This document shows positions 1 through 9,348 of a DNA stretch of 64,000 nucleotides, one piece after another. The position numbers and the translations under genes were made by a program. The stretch lies in NCBI RefSeq assembly GCF_003732265.1, contig NZ_MOBK01000001.1, forward strand, positions 62,001-126,000, in the 5' to 3' direction. This stretch comes from Pseudomonas brassicacearum. Lineage in GTDB: Bacteria > Pseudomonadota > Gammaproteobacteria > Pseudomonadales > Pseudomonadaceae. Position 1 is the stretch's first letter. Each line of letters starts with the position of its first letter. The notes under the pieces were generated by a model. It was not told the DNA's origin and did no database searches. It saw nothing but the letters and a program-made list of their open reading frames with translations.

Positions 1-138
1 CCATTATGGTCATCCATCAGTTCATAGGAGGGGTCTGTCACGCGGGCTGTTCGGGTCATGTCGGGGCGCTTTTCTTGTTATCGCTGCCGGATCATGCCCC
101 TTTTGGCACCCGAGATGCCAGCCTGCAACGACTTTCGC

Positions 139-1020
139 CTATGCCGGCTCATGCAACCGGTGTCCGTAAACCGCCTTCATACTGGTTGCACTCCAGCAAT
201 AGCGGACAATGTCCGCCTCATCAAAGAAGTCGGTGCTGATGATGCTGCATCGGGTTACCCAATCGCGAGAGCTGTGGAACCAGTCGTTGATTTGGTTTTT
301 TAAGTGTTGCGGGCCACCCAGCAGCGAATAGCAGGTCGCTGGTAACGACCAGAGGAAAGTCTCGTAAGGCGCTCCCGCGAGGGTGGTCTCAATGTGTGAT
401 TTCAGATCGCTGGAATCGGTGAATGCGTTGCCGTTCCACTTATGAGGAATCTGCGGCCAGAAATACTCATCGTCCAGTCCGGGTTTCGCCTGCGCCGCCA
501 GGACGATACGGCGCTGCGAACTGGCACGCTTGAGCTGTTCCACGGTGCTGAATGCATCCGACCAGGGAATCAAGCGCGAACCCAGGCGACCCATCAGCAA
601 ACCATTGAATTGCTGGTAGTCGAAAATCCTTGGCCCATCTCCCAATTGATGGAAATCGAGGACGATGAATTCGTCCGGATTCTGAGTCAGGAATGTCGTC
701 ACCGCTTCGATCAGCTCATCAAGAATGCGGTGGGACTGAAAGCCGTTGTGATGAAAATAATAGACCGGTACTACCGGGCCGGCGGTACAGCCGAGCCGGA
801 TATCGAATGCCCGTGCGCCGTTGGCCAGTTGCCAGGCAAATGAATCGTTCTGGCACGTCGTCCAATTGCCGACCACTACCTCGTAGTTGGGTGCCTTCTT
901 GTCCATCCCGGCGTTGTGCGTGCCGGGCCAGACAATATCGGTCAGCTTCAACCGGCCGATGTCCAGTACGTTGCTCATCCATTTCTGTTTGTCGAGTGCG
1001 GTTGTTGTGTTGTGGGTCAT
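139..1020 (-). CDS. PI-PLC X-domain phosphodiesterase-like protein
   Basis: A 293-residue protein that resembles bacterial phosphatidylinositol-specific phospholipase C, which cleaves phosphoinositides or related phosphodiesters by His/His acid-base catalysis. Seen directly: an N-terminal GTHNAG block with His35, the DIRL segment near residue 73, and a second His pair (FHHNG, residues 89-93), all typical of the X catalytic core. An FIVLDFHQLGDG stretch follows. There is no obvious signal peptide, so it would be cytoplasmic or exported by a non-Sec route. The ATG at 1020 is preceded by AAGGAA at good spacing. It is a single-gene unit; the downstream bases 1-138 show no gene that I can support. 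The family call is firm, the substrate is unknown. Confidence 0.8.
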   Translation of the reverse strand: MTHNTTTALDKQKWMSNVLDIGRLKLTDIVWPGTHNAGMDKKAPNYEVVVGNWTTCQNDSFAWQLANGARAFDIRLGCTAGPVVPVYYFHHNGFQSHRILDELIEAVTTFLTQNPDEFIVLDFHQLGDGPRIFDYQQFNGLLMGRLGSRLIPWSDAFSTVEQLKRASSQRRIVLAAQAKPGLDDEYFWPQIPHKWNGNAFTDSSDLKSHIETTLAGAPYETFLWSLPATCYSLLGGPQHLKNQINDWFHSSRDWVTRCSIISTDFFDEADIVRYCWSATSMKAVYGHRLHEPA

Positions 1021-1219
1021 GACGTTTCCTTGTCGTTGATTCGCCCCATCCGTGGGGAGATTTCATGACCCAGCATAGAAGTGCCTTCCAGCATTGCCAG
1101 TCACGGAAACACTTGCACAAAAATAGCGGTTTGGTGGCACGGCAACCAAGGATTCCGCCGGCCGGTTTTTTTCAGGTTGCCAATTAAATGACTGACGAAA
1201 AATGATTATTGTGGGATTT

Positions 1220-2515
1220 TTACAGTGGGGTTTTATTCTTGGCTTCAATCCATTGAGCCATATACTGCGTACTTTTATGGTGGTGGTGACGCAGCATGCT
1301 GCCCGTGAAGTTATCTCTTCTAAGTTGCGTCAGGTTTTGCTGGCAGTACAACAATTTTTCGATCAATGCAGGGCCATGTTCAGACTGTTGATAACGATCG
1401 ACCAACAACGTCCGCCCCTGAGATTGGGCCTCTATCCAAAGTGTTTCATCCTTGTACAGTCGAACCGCGCTATCGGCGAACGCCTGAGCTGTTTGGGTCA
1501 CTGCGCCGGGCCACAGATGTTCGCCATGCATCGCTTCAGCACCGATTGGCGTCGTGACTGTAGGCGTGCCACACAACATCGCGTCGACGATCTTGCCTTT
1601 GATACCTGCACCGAATCGCAGCGGTGCCAGACACACCCGTGCCGCCGACATGACTTGCAAGGCATCTTCAGCCCAGTTCATGACATGAAAGCCCTGCGCC
1701 GGATTGTGCAAGGCCGTGGCCTTGGGCGGTGTGTAAGCGCCGTAGATATGCAACTGCGCCTTGGGCAATTGTTCGCGAATCAGTGGCCAGATAGCCGTTT
1801 TCATCCAGAGTACCGCGTCCCAGTTCGGCGCATGGCGAAAGTTGCCGATACTCAAAAAATGCGCCCGGTCTGCAAACGGCACCGGCGGCGCACTGGGCGG
1901 TTCAACCATCAGCGGGCACCAGTGCAACAGGTCGCGTGGCAGCTTGAACTGCTCGACCAGCAACTCGATTTCCACCTCGGAGATCATCAGGTTCAGGTCG
2001 CAACGATACAGCGCGGCAATCTCGCGTTTGGCCAGGTCCGCATCGGCCATCAACTCGAACTCTTCACGCAATGCCGGGGCAAATAACTCGGTGAAGTCAT
2101 TGGCGTCATCACGGTCTTTCAATCGGTCTTTCAGTCGTTGATGCCGGGCATGACGCAGGCTTTGCAAATCGGAAGTTTCGAGCACACGTAACGCGTTGGG
2201 GCAGTGTTTTTCAACGCGCCAGCCGAACTGTTCTTCGATCATGAACTGATCGAACAGCACAATATCCGGCGCCAGCTCAGTGATGAACGCGTCGAAGCTG
2301 CTGTTGTTCAATTCGATGGCGACTTCACGGATACCCAGCGCCGTCAGGTCCGCCCGGTGTTCACCGGTGCCGGCCGGACTGCTGAAAGTGATGTCCCAGC
2401 CTTGCTGCAAGAACGTATCGAGGATCTGCATGACATGCCCGCTGGCCGCTGAAGAGCGGGGCTCGGGCCAAACGTAACCAACAACCAGAACTTTGGTTGC
2501 GCGGGGCTGACTCAT
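1220..2515 (-). CDS. Glycosyltransferase, GT4 family
   Basis: A 431-residue retaining glycosyltransferase of the GT-B fold that would transfer a sugar from a nucleotide donor to a glycan or protein acceptor. The N-terminal half opens with a Rossmann-like strand (KVLVVGYVWPEP). The C-terminal half has the donor-site hallmarks: LSIGNFRHAPNWDAV and GAGIKGKIVDAMLCGTPTV, the usual GT4 loop before the acidic pair region. An ATG 57 bases further upstream is in frame, but the ATG at 2515 is chosen because AAGGA lies about 8 bases before it and the upstream extension runs into the preceding gene. It follows a receiver protein on the same strand by 49 bases. No polysaccharide cluster surrounds it, so the acceptor cannot be named. 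Confidence 0.85.
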   Translation of the reverse strand: MSQPRATKVLVVGYVWPEPRSSAASGHVMQILDTFLQQGWDITFSSPAGTGEHRADLTALGIREVAIELNNSSFDAFITELAPDIVLFDQFMIEEQFGWRVEKHCPNALRVLETSDLQSLRHARHQRLKDRLKDRDDANDFTELFAPALREEFELMADADLAKREIAALYRCDLNLMISEVEIELLVEQFKLPRDLLHWCPLMVEPPSAPPVPFADRAHFLSIGNFRHAPNWDAVLWMKTAIWPLIREQLPKAQLHIYGAYTPPKATALHNPAQGFHVMNWAEDALQVMSAARVCLAPLRFGAGIKGKIVDAMLCGTPTVTTPIGAEAMHGEHLWPGAVTQTAQAFADSAVRLYKDETLWIEAQSQGRTLLVDRYQQSEHGPALIEKLLYCQQNLTQLRRDNFTGSMLRHHHHKSTQYMAQWIEAKNKTPL

Positions 2516-2564
2516 TAACGGGTATTCCTTGGTGCGGGTAATGGAGAGGGGGAGTACGAAGAAG

Positions 2565-2924
2565 TCAGGCAAGCATGGACTTCACCTTGTCTCGCAACTG
2601 ATCAATCGAGAACGGCTTGCCGATCACTTCCATGCCTGCAGGTACATCGATGCTTTCGGCATAACCGCTGGCGAACAGGATGGGCAACTCAGGGCGCAGC
2701 ATCCGCGCCTGGGTGGCCAGTTCCCGGCCGTCCATCACGGGCAGGCCGACATCGGTCATCATCAAGTCGATGTGCTGGTCTTCGTCGTTGAGAAACTCCA
2801 GCGCCTGTTCGCTGCCATCCGCCTCAAGAACTTTGAACTCCAGCTCCTCCAGCACGTCAACGATCAGCATGCGCACAATGGCATCGTCTTCGACTACTAA
2901 TATGATGGATGCGTCGGCGGACAT
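2565..2924 (-). CDS. Single-domain CheY-like response regulator
   Basis: A 119-residue stand-alone receiver domain. The acidic pair (VVEDD), the phospho-acceptor Asp in MMTDVGLP, the SGYAES switch region and the Lys in GKPFS are all present, so it should accept phosphate. It has no output domain. An in-frame start 117 bases upstream would add a tail unlike any receiver; the ATG at 2924 puts the first beta strand at the usual place. It is divergent from the large hybrid kinase at 3182 across about 257 bases, and could be a partner of that kinase or of the KaiC-linked kinase at 9755, whose C-terminal receiver it resembles ([14 protein letters not shown] against TDVGLPVMDGRELA). Partner assignment is inference. 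Confidence 0.88.
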   Translation of the reverse strand: MSADASIILVVEDDAIVRMLIVDVLEELEFKVLEADGSEQALEFLNDEDQHIDLMMTDVGLPVMDGRELATQARMLRPELPILFASGYAESIDVPAGMEVIGKPFSIDQLRDKVKSMLA

Positions 2925-3181
2925 AGTGGGGCTCTCAAAGAATGAATTCAGGTGCCGGTCGAGAAAATCACCGGGTTCTTGCATGAGTAAGTGGCGGATC
3001 CCGACAAGTTCCCAACGCTGTGCAAAAAAGAATAGCTGCACAAGACGGCAAGGATAACCGCTCCCTTCGCGCTCGCGCAGCTAATTGCGGGGATTTACCC
3101 TGATACGTGGCAGAAAATTGGATCAACACGCCCTATATGGGGCAAACTCCATCATTTCGAACAGTTCGACAAGGCCTCCAC

Positions 3182-6100
3182 ATGACCACTGCGTCTTCGG
3201 TTGATGAGCAACGATTCCGCAAACTCCTGAGCCGTAACGTCAGCCTGCCATTGGGCGTGGGTCTCATCAGTGCGGTGTTTTTTGTCTCGCTGATCACTTA
3301 TCTGCTGTCGGTGATCCAGTGGGTTGAACACACCGACCGGGTGATCAATAACACCAATGAAGCGGTCAAGCTCACCGTCGATCTGGAAACCGGCATGCGC
3401 GGTTATTTATTGACGGGTGACGATCACTTTCTTGAGCCCTACGAAACGGCCAAGCCGAGAATAGCGGTTGCTCTCGACACGTTGTTGGAACTCACCGCTG
3501 ACAACCCGTCGCAGACTGATCGTTTGCGGCGTCTGCAAGCGTTGCAGACCGAGTGGGCGAGCTACGCGCAATCGATGATCGATTTGCAGCGTGCCAGTGG
3601 TGATTATCGCGGTGCGGTCAAGACCGGGCGCGGCAAGCGACTGACCGATGAAATTCGCAAGCAGTTCGAAGAAGTGATCGACATGGAGCAGCAGCTGCGC
3701 GCCACGCGCAACGACGAAGTGCGCCGTACCACGATCTGGAGCATCGCCCTGTACCTGCTTTTCGTCGCCAGTATCAGCGCCTTGCTGGCCTACATTGGCC
3801 GTCGCGATTTGCTTAATCTCTCGCAAATCTACAGTGCCAACCTCGCGGCGCAACAAGCCAGCGCCCTGCGTCTGGAACAACAAGCCTGGCTGCGAAACGG
3901 CCAGACCGAGCTGGCCGAGCAAGTGCTGGGGCAGTTGAGCCTCAATTTGTTGGGGCGCAATATTCTGCAGTTCTGCGCGCAGTACCTGGGCACGGCGGTC
4001 GCCGCCATTTATGTCCGCGAAGACCACGGCGGCCTCAAGCGCGTCGCGTCCTACGGCTTCTCGCGCGAGCAGGAAGAGCGCGATCAGCAGATCTACAGCG
4101 ATGAGGGAATTGTCGGCCAGGTCGCGAACCAGGCCCGCCTGATTCGTCTGGATGCTGTGCCGAGCAACTATTTCAAGGTCAGCTCCGGCCTGGGCGAAGG
4201 CCTGCCGCACAGCGTGCTCGTGGTGCCGACCAGTGACGACGACCGGGTCAACGGTGTGATCGAACTGGGCTTCCTGCGTCCGTTGTCTGATCGTGACATC
4301 GAGTTGCTGGAGCTGATTGCCGGCAACATTGGCACCTCCATCGAGGCGGCACGCTATCGCCAGCGTTTGCAGGAAGTATTGGCCGAAACCCAGCAGCTCA
4401 ACGAAGCGCTGCAAGTGCAGCAGGAAGAGCTGAAGACCGCCAACGAAGAACTCGAAGAACAGTCGCGGATTCTCAAGGAGTCCCAGGCACACCTGGAAAC
4501 CCAGCAGGTGGAGCTTGAGCAGACCAACGAGCAGCTCGCCGAGCAGGCGCAGATCCTCGCAGACCAGCGCGATGCCATGGACCAGAAGAACACCGAGCTC
4601 AACCTGGCCCAGGTGCAGCTTGAGGACCGTGCCCTGGAGCTGCAGCGCTCCAGCAAGTACAAGTCCGAGTTCCTCGCCAACATGTCCCACGAACTGCGCA
4701 CGCCGCTCAACAGTTCGTTGATCCTGGCCAAATTGCTCGCCGAAAACCCTCAGGAAAACCTCACCGCCGAGCAGGTGAAATTCGCCGAGTCGATTTATTC
4801 CGCCGGTAATGACTTGCTCAACCTGATCAACGACATCCTCGACATTTCCAAAGTCGAGGCCGGCAAGCTGGAGATGCGTCCGGAGAACGTCAGCGTCGAG
4901 CGTCTGGTCGACGGCTTGCGCGGGATGTTCGAGCCGATGGCGGCTGACAAGCACCTCGCGTTTCACGTCGAGTTGCAACCCGGTGCGCCGAAGATGCTTT
5001 TCACCGACCGCCAGCGTCTGGAACAAGTGATCAAGAACCTGCTGTCGAACGCGGTGAAATTCACCGAGAAGGGATCGGTCAGCTTTACTGTGGCCTCGCA
5101 ACCGAATGATGGCGTGGCCTTCATCATCCGCGACTCGGGCATTGGTATCGCCGAAGACCAGCAGGACAGCATTTTCGAAGCGTTCCGCCAGGCTGACGGC
5201 ACCACCAATCGCCGCTACGGCGGCACCGGCCTGGGCTTGTCGATTTCCCGGGACCTGGCCGCGTTGCTCGGTGGCTCGATCAGCGTCAACAGTGAACCAG
5301 GGCAGGGCAGTGTGTTCACACTGGTGTTGCCTCAGCAATACGTCGAGCCGGGCGACGAGCCTGTCGAGCCGATGCAGGCTTCACCCGTCGCAATCACTCC
5401 CCGCGCAGCACCGCCAGCGTTGGCGCCACTGGTTGCCCCGGTTGATATTCCCCGTTTCAACGACGACCGTAGCCAGGCGCCGTTCAAGACTCGGTGCATT
5501 CTGATCGTGGAGGATGAGCCGAATTTTGCGAACATTCTTTTCGATCTCGCGCATGAACTGGGCTATCAGTGCCTGGTCGCCCACGGGGCCGACGAAGGGT
5601 ATGACCTGGCCAAGGAGTTCATTCCCGACGCCATTCTGCTGGACATGCGTCTGCCGGATCATTCCGGGCTGACCGTGCTGCAGCGCCTGAAAGAACACGC
5701 TGAAACCCGGCACATTCCGGTTCACGTGATTTCCGTTGAAGACCGGGTCGAGGCGGCCATGCACATGGGCGCCATCGGTTACGCGGTCAAGCCGACGACT
5801 CGCGAAGAGCTCAAGGATGTGTTCGCCCGCCTCGAAGCCAAGCTGACCCAGAAGGTCAAGCGCGTGCTGCTGGTGGAAGACGACGATTTGCAGCGCGACA
5901 GCATTGCCCGGCTGATTGGCGACGAGGATATTGAAATCACCGCGGTAGGCCTGGCTCAGGACGCGCTGGACCTGCTGCGCACGACGATTTTCGATTGCAT
6001 GATCATCGACCTGAAATTGCCGGACATGCTCGGCAACGACTTGCTCAAGCGCATGTCCACGGAAGACATCTGTTCGTTCCCGCCGGTGATTGTCTACACC

Positions 6101-6673
6101 GGGCGCAACCTGACCCGCGATGAAGAGACCGAACTGCGCAAGTATTCGCGCTCGATCATTATCAAAGGCGCGCGTTCGCCTGAGCGTTTGCTGGACGAGG
6201 TCACACTCTTTCTGCACAAAGTCGAATCGAAGTTGTCCCATGATCGGCAGAGGATGCTCAAGACCGCGCGCAGCCGCGACAAGGTCTTCGAGGGTCGCAA
6301 GGTGCTGCTGGTGGACGACGATGTACGCAACATCTTCGCCCTCACCAGCGCACTGGAGCAAAAGGGCGCAGTCGTGGTCATTGGCCGAAACGGTCGTGAA
6401 GCGATTGAAAGGTTGAATGAAGTCGAGGACATCGATCTGGTGTTGATGGACGTGATGATGCCGGAGATGGATGGCTTCGAAGCCACTATCGAGATCCGCA
6501 AGGACCCGCGCTGGCGCAAGCTGCCGATCATTGCGGTGACGGCCAAGGCCATGAAGGATGATCAGGAGCGCTGCCTGCAGGCCGGCTCCAATGATTACCT
6601 GGCCAAACCTATCGACCTGGATCGCCTGTTCTCGCTGATTCGCGTGTGGTTGCCGAAGATGGAACGTATTTAG
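3182..6673 (+). CDS. CHASE3-GAF hybrid histidine kinase with three receivers
   Basis: A 1163-residue membrane sensor kinase. Domains in order: TM1 (about 22-44), periplasmic CHASE3-type helical region with the ETGMRGYLLTG motif (69-79), TM2 (about 184-206), GAF (about 250-395), a long Glu/Gln-rich coiled coil (about 400-490), HisKA with phospho-acceptor His503 (SHELRTPLN), HATPase with DSGIGIA and GGTGLGLS, then three receivers with Asp821, Asp943 and Asp1090. No HPt domain is present, so phosphate must leave to a separate protein. A GTG at 3107 is in frame, but the ATG at 3182 puts the first membrane helix at the normal distance. It heads an operon with CheR, CheB and two further receiver proteins, and resembles stress or biofilm kinases rather than chemotaxis kinases. 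The signal is unknown. Confidence 0.88.
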   Translation: MTTASSVDEQRFRKLLSRNVSLPLGVGLISAVFFVSLITYLLSVIQWVEHTDRVINNTNEAVKLTVDLETGMRGYLLTGDDHFLEPYETAKPRIAVALDTLLELTADNPSQTDRLRRLQALQTEWASYAQSMIDLQRASGDYRGAVKTGRGKRLTDEIRKQFEEVIDMEQQLRATRNDEVRRTTIWSIALYLLFVASISALLAYIGRRDLLNLSQIYSANLAAQQASALRLEQQAWLRNGQTELAEQVLGQLSLNLLGRNILQFCAQYLGTAVAAIYVREDHGGLKRVASYGFSREQEERDQQIYSDEGIVGQVANQARLIRLDAVPSNYFKVSSGLGEGLPHSVLVVPTSDDDRVNGVIELGFLRPLSDRDIELLELIAGNIGTSIEAARYRQRLQEVLAETQQLNEALQVQQEELKTANEELEEQSRILKESQAHLETQQVELEQTNEQLAEQAQILADQRDAMDQKNTELNLAQVQLEDRALELQRSSKYKSEFLANMSHELRTPLNSSLILAKLLAENPQENLTAEQVKFAESIYSAGNDLLNLINDILDISKVEAGKLEMRPENVSVERLVDGLRGMFEPMAADKHLAFHVELQPGAPKMLFTDRQRLEQVIKNLLSNAVKFTEKGSVSFTVASQPNDGVAFIIRDSGIGIAEDQQDSIFEAFRQADGTTNRRYGGTGLGLSISRDLAALLGGSISVNSEPGQGSVFTLVLPQQYVEPGDEPVEPMQASPVAITPRAAPPALAPLVAPVDIPRFNDDRSQAPFKTRCILIVEDEPNFANILFDLAHELGYQCLVAHGADEGYDLAKEFIPDAILLDMRLPDHSGLTVLQRLKEHAETRHIPVHVISVEDRVEAAMHMGAIGYAVKPTTREELKDVFARLEAKLTQKVKRVLLVEDDDLQRDSIARLIGDEDIEITAVGLAQDALDLLRTTIFDCMIIDLKLPDMLGNDLLKRMSTEDICSFPPVIVYTGRNLTRDEETELRKYSRSIIIKGARSPERLLDEVTLFLHKVESKLSHDRQRMLKTARSRDKVFEGRKVLLVDDDVRNIFALTSALEQKGAVVVIGRNGREAIERLNEVEDIDLVLMDVMMPEMDGFEATIEIRKDPRWRKLPIIAVTAKAMKDDQERCLQAGSNDYLAKPIDLDRLFSLIRVWLPKMERI

Positions 6674-6690
6674 TGGAAGGCCTTTATTCC

Positions 6691-7506
6691 GTGGAGCGAA
6701 ACAGCGACATCGAATTGCGCTTGTTGATCGAGGCAATTTACCTCAAGTACAGCTACGACTTTCGCGACTACTCCGGCGCTTCGATCAAGCGTCGGGTGAG
6801 TCATGCGCTGGTTCAATTCGAGTGCAATACCATCTCGGCCTTGCAAGAAAAGGTCCTGCACGACCCGACTGCGTTCATGCAGTTGCTGCAACTGCTGACG
6901 ATCCCGGTCAGCGAGATGTTCCGTGACCCTTCGCACTTCCTTGCGATCCGCAAGGAAGTGGTGCCGCTGCTCAAGACCTATCCCTCGATCAAGATCTGGA
7001 TTGCCGGGTGCAGTACCGGCGAAGAGGTCTATTCGATGGCGATTCTGCTGCGTGAAGAAGGCTTGCTGGACCGCACCATCATTTATGCCACCGACATCAA
7101 CCCGCGCTCGCTGGACAAGGCCCGGCAAGGGATTTTCTCCATGGAGAATGTCCGGGCCTACACTGCTAATTACCAACAGGCAGGTGGCCAGTGTTCATTC
7201 GCCGACTACTACACGGCGGCCTATGGCTACGCCATTTTCGACAAGAGTCTGTGCGAGAACGTGACCTTCGCCGATCATAGTCTGGCGACTGACAGCGTCT
7301 TTTCAGAGACTCAATTAATTTCGTGTCGTAACGTATTGATTTATTTTAATAAAAAACTTCAGGATCGTGCCTTCGGATTGTTTCATGAGTCGCTATGTCA
7401 TCGGGGTTTCCTGGTATTGGGCAGTAAAGAAACCCCGGATTTTTCGGCCTTCGGCGACCAGTTCGAGCCGTTGGTCAAACAAGAACGGATCTACCGAAAA
7501 TCATGA
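6691..7506 (+). CDS. CheR-type protein methyltransferase
   Basis: A 271-residue SAM-dependent methyltransferase of the CheR family, which methylates glutamates on target proteins. It has the N-terminal helical domain (IKRRVSHAL), the SAM loop AGCSTGEEVYSMA, the acidic ATDIN strand end and the SCRNVLIYF catalytic block. The chosen start is GTG at 6691, because GGAAGG at 6675-6680 sits 10 bases before it; a longer reading would start inside the preceding kinase. It follows the kinase stop by 17 bases and overlaps cheB by 4. No methyl-accepting receptor, CheA or CheW is nearby, so the substrate is probably the kinase coiled coil or an unlinked protein; this is inference. Confidence 0.88.
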   Translation: MERNSDIELRLLIEAIYLKYSYDFRDYSGASIKRRVSHALVQFECNTISALQEKVLHDPTAFMQLLQLLTIPVSEMFRDPSHFLAIRKEVVPLLKTYPSIKIWIAGCSTGEEVYSMAILLREEGLLDRTIIYATDINPRSLDKARQGIFSMENVRAYTANYQQAGGQCSFADYYTAAYGYAIFDKSLCENVTFADHSLATDSVFSETQLISCRNVLIYFNKKLQDRAFGLFHESLCHRGFLVLGSKETPDFSAFGDQFEPLVKQERIYRKS

Positions 7507-8096
7507 ACAACGCTGCAACTGTTCCTTCAATTGAAGCCATCGCGATCGGCGCTTCGGCCGGCGGCGTAGAGGCGTTGCTCGCTATTCTCGGCCCGCTGCG
7601 CGAAGGTTTCGCGCTGCCGATCATCGTCGTGTTGCACCTGCCCGACGAGCGTCGCAGTCTGTTGGCCGAAGTGTTTGCCCGCCGGGTTTCGATGCCTGTT
7701 CGGGAGGCGACTGATAAAACCCGGATTGAAGCCGGCACCTTGTATTTCGCCACACCCGGTTATCACTTGTCGGTGGAGCATGACCGCAGCTTCTCGTTGA
7801 GCCTGGAAGATCGCGTCCACCATTCGCGACCTGCCATCGATTACCTGTTCGAGTCCGCTGCCGACACCTACGGTTCAGCCCTGGCCGCCGTGTTACTGAC
7901 CGGGGCCAACCGTGACGGCGCCCGTGGTTTGTCTCACGTCAAACGTCGCGGTGGCATGACCGTCGTGCAAGACCCGAATGAAGCCCAGGTCGCCACCATG
8001 CCCCAGGCGGCGCTGGATATTCATGAGCCAGACCATATTCTCCCTATCTGCGGCATCGGCCGTCTGCTTGTCGAGCTGGAACGAATAGCATGCTAA
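7503..8096 (+). CDS. CheB-type methylesterase (no receiver domain)
   Basis: A 197-residue protein that is only the catalytic domain of CheB; the N-terminal receiver of classical CheB is missing. The catalytic triad is visible: Ser18 in IGASAGG, His45 in VLHLPDE and Asp138 in LLTGANRDGA. It would remove methyl groups placed by the CheR encoded just upstream; the ATGA overlap shows translational coupling. Without a receiver its activity cannot be switched by direct phosphorylation. Receiver-less CheB next to CheR and hybrid kinases is known in bacterial sensory operons outside chemotaxis. Family assignment is secure, the cellular target is not. Confidence 0.88.
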   Translation: MNNAATVPSIEAIAIGASAGGVEALLAILGPLREGFALPIIVVLHLPDERRSLLAEVFARRVSMPVREATDKTRIEAGTLYFATPGYHLSVEHDRSFSLSLEDRVHHSRPAIDYLFESAADTYGSALAAVLLTGANRDGARGLSHVKRRGGMTVVQDPNEAQVATMPQAALDIHEPDHILPICGIGRLLVELERIAC

Positions 8097-9271
8097 GTAA
8101 CATCCAAGCCAAACTGCTGATCGTCGACGATCTGCCGGAGAACCTGCTGGCGCTCGAGGCGCTGATCAAGCGTGAAGACCGCATGGTCTACAAAGCGTTG
8201 TCCGCCGATGAAGCCTTGTCGCTGCTGCTGCAGCACGAATTTGCCATCGCGATTCTCGATGTACAGATGCCCGGCATGAACGGCTTCGAGTTGGCCGAAT
8301 TGATGCGCGGCACGGAAAAAACCAAAAACATCCCGATTGTGTTCGTTAGCGCTGCCGGCCGGGAGTTGAACTACGCGTTCAAAGGCTACGAAAGCGGGGC
8401 GGTGGACTTCCTGCACAAGCCGTTGGACATTCACGCGGTCAAGAGCAAGGTCAATGTGTTCGTGGATCTTTATCGCCAGAGCAAAGCGATGAAGCAGCAG
8501 GTTGAAGCGCTGGAGCAGAGTCGTCGCGAGCAGGAAGCGTTACTCAAGCAATTGCAGAGCACTCAGCTGGAGCTGGAGCAAGCGGTGCGCATGCGCGATG
8601 ACTTCATGTCGATTGTCGCCCACGAAGTGCGCACGCCGCTCAATGGCCTGATCCTTGAAACCCAGTTGCGCAAGATGCACCTGGCCCGGGATAACGCCTC
8701 GGCGTTCACCCTCGACAAAATGCACGCCATGGTCGACCGCGACGAGCGGCAGATCAAGAGCCTGATCCGCCTGATCGAAGACATGCTGGATGTGTCGCGC
8801 ATTCGCACCGGTAAGCTGTCGATCCGTCCGAACCGATTTGACCTGGTGCAATTGGTCAGCAATCTGCTGAATAACTTCAAGCCGCAAGTCGAGGCCGCCG
8901 AGTGTTCCACGCGCTTTACTGCCGAACAGCCAGTGGTCGGCAACTGGGATGAATTTCGCATCGAGCAAGTGATTTCAAATCTGCTCACCAACGCCTTGCG
9001 TTATGGTGGCAAAAGCCAGATCGATGTGCGGGTTTACGTGCAGGACGGTCAGGCGCGGGTCGAGGTGCAGGATCAAGGGATCGGCATCAGTGAAGAAAAC
9101 CAGAAGCGTATTTTTCAACAGTTCGAGCGTGTTTCCGCCAAGACCGTTGTCGCGGGGCTGGGGCTTGGACTGTTTATTTCAGAGCAAATTGTCGCTGCCC
9201 ATGGCGGCTCCATCGCCGTCGAGAGCAAAATCAACGAAGGCGCCTTATTTCGCGTCTGTCTGCCGCTTTAG
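8090..9271 (+). CDS. Receiver-histidine kinase (REC-HisKA-HATPase)
   Basis: A 393-residue soluble kinase with the reversed order: receiver first (acidic VDD, phospho-acceptor Asp57 in AILDVQMPG, Lys in HKPLD), a coiled coil (about 125-165), HisKA with His178 (VAHEVRTPLNG) and HATPase (NLLTNALRYGG, DQGIGIS, GLGLGLFIS). This layout suits a phosphorelay in which an upstream kinase, probably the three-receiver kinase of the same operon, controls kinase activity through the N-terminal receiver. It overlaps the cheB stop by 7 bases, so it is co-translated. No membrane segment is seen. Confidence 0.88.
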   Translation: MLSNIQAKLLIVDDLPENLLALEALIKREDRMVYKALSADEALSLLLQHEFAIAILDVQMPGMNGFELAELMRGTEKTKNIPIVFVSAAGRELNYAFKGYESGAVDFLHKPLDIHAVKSKVNVFVDLYRQSKAMKQQVEALEQSRREQEALLKQLQSTQLELEQAVRMRDDFMSIVAHEVRTPLNGLILETQLRKMHLARDNASAFTLDKMHAMVDRDERQIKSLIRLIEDMLDVSRIRTGKLSIRPNRFDLVQLVSNLLNNFKPQVEAAECSTRFTAEQPVVGNWDEFRIEQVISNLLTNALRYGGKSQIDVRVYVQDGQARVEVQDQGIGISEENQKRIFQQFERVSAKTVVAGLGLGLFISEQIVAAHGGSIAVESKINEGALFRVCLPL

Positions 9272-9348
9272 GAAATGAGCCAGATAAACGCAACCTCTGA
9301 GCGACCCCACGGTCGTATCAGCAGCTATTGACCGAACAAAGGCTTCCC

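Noticed and set aside
1..138. Gene fragment at the left edge
   Set aside because: Short frames on the + strand read into the PI-PLC gene as antisense; nothing in bases 1-138 has motif or ribosome-site support.
3407..5338. 643-codon open frame on the minus strand
   Set aside because: It lies wholly antisense to the large hybrid kinase, whose domains are unmistakable. Long antisense frames are common where codons end in G or C, and the translation shows no family motif.
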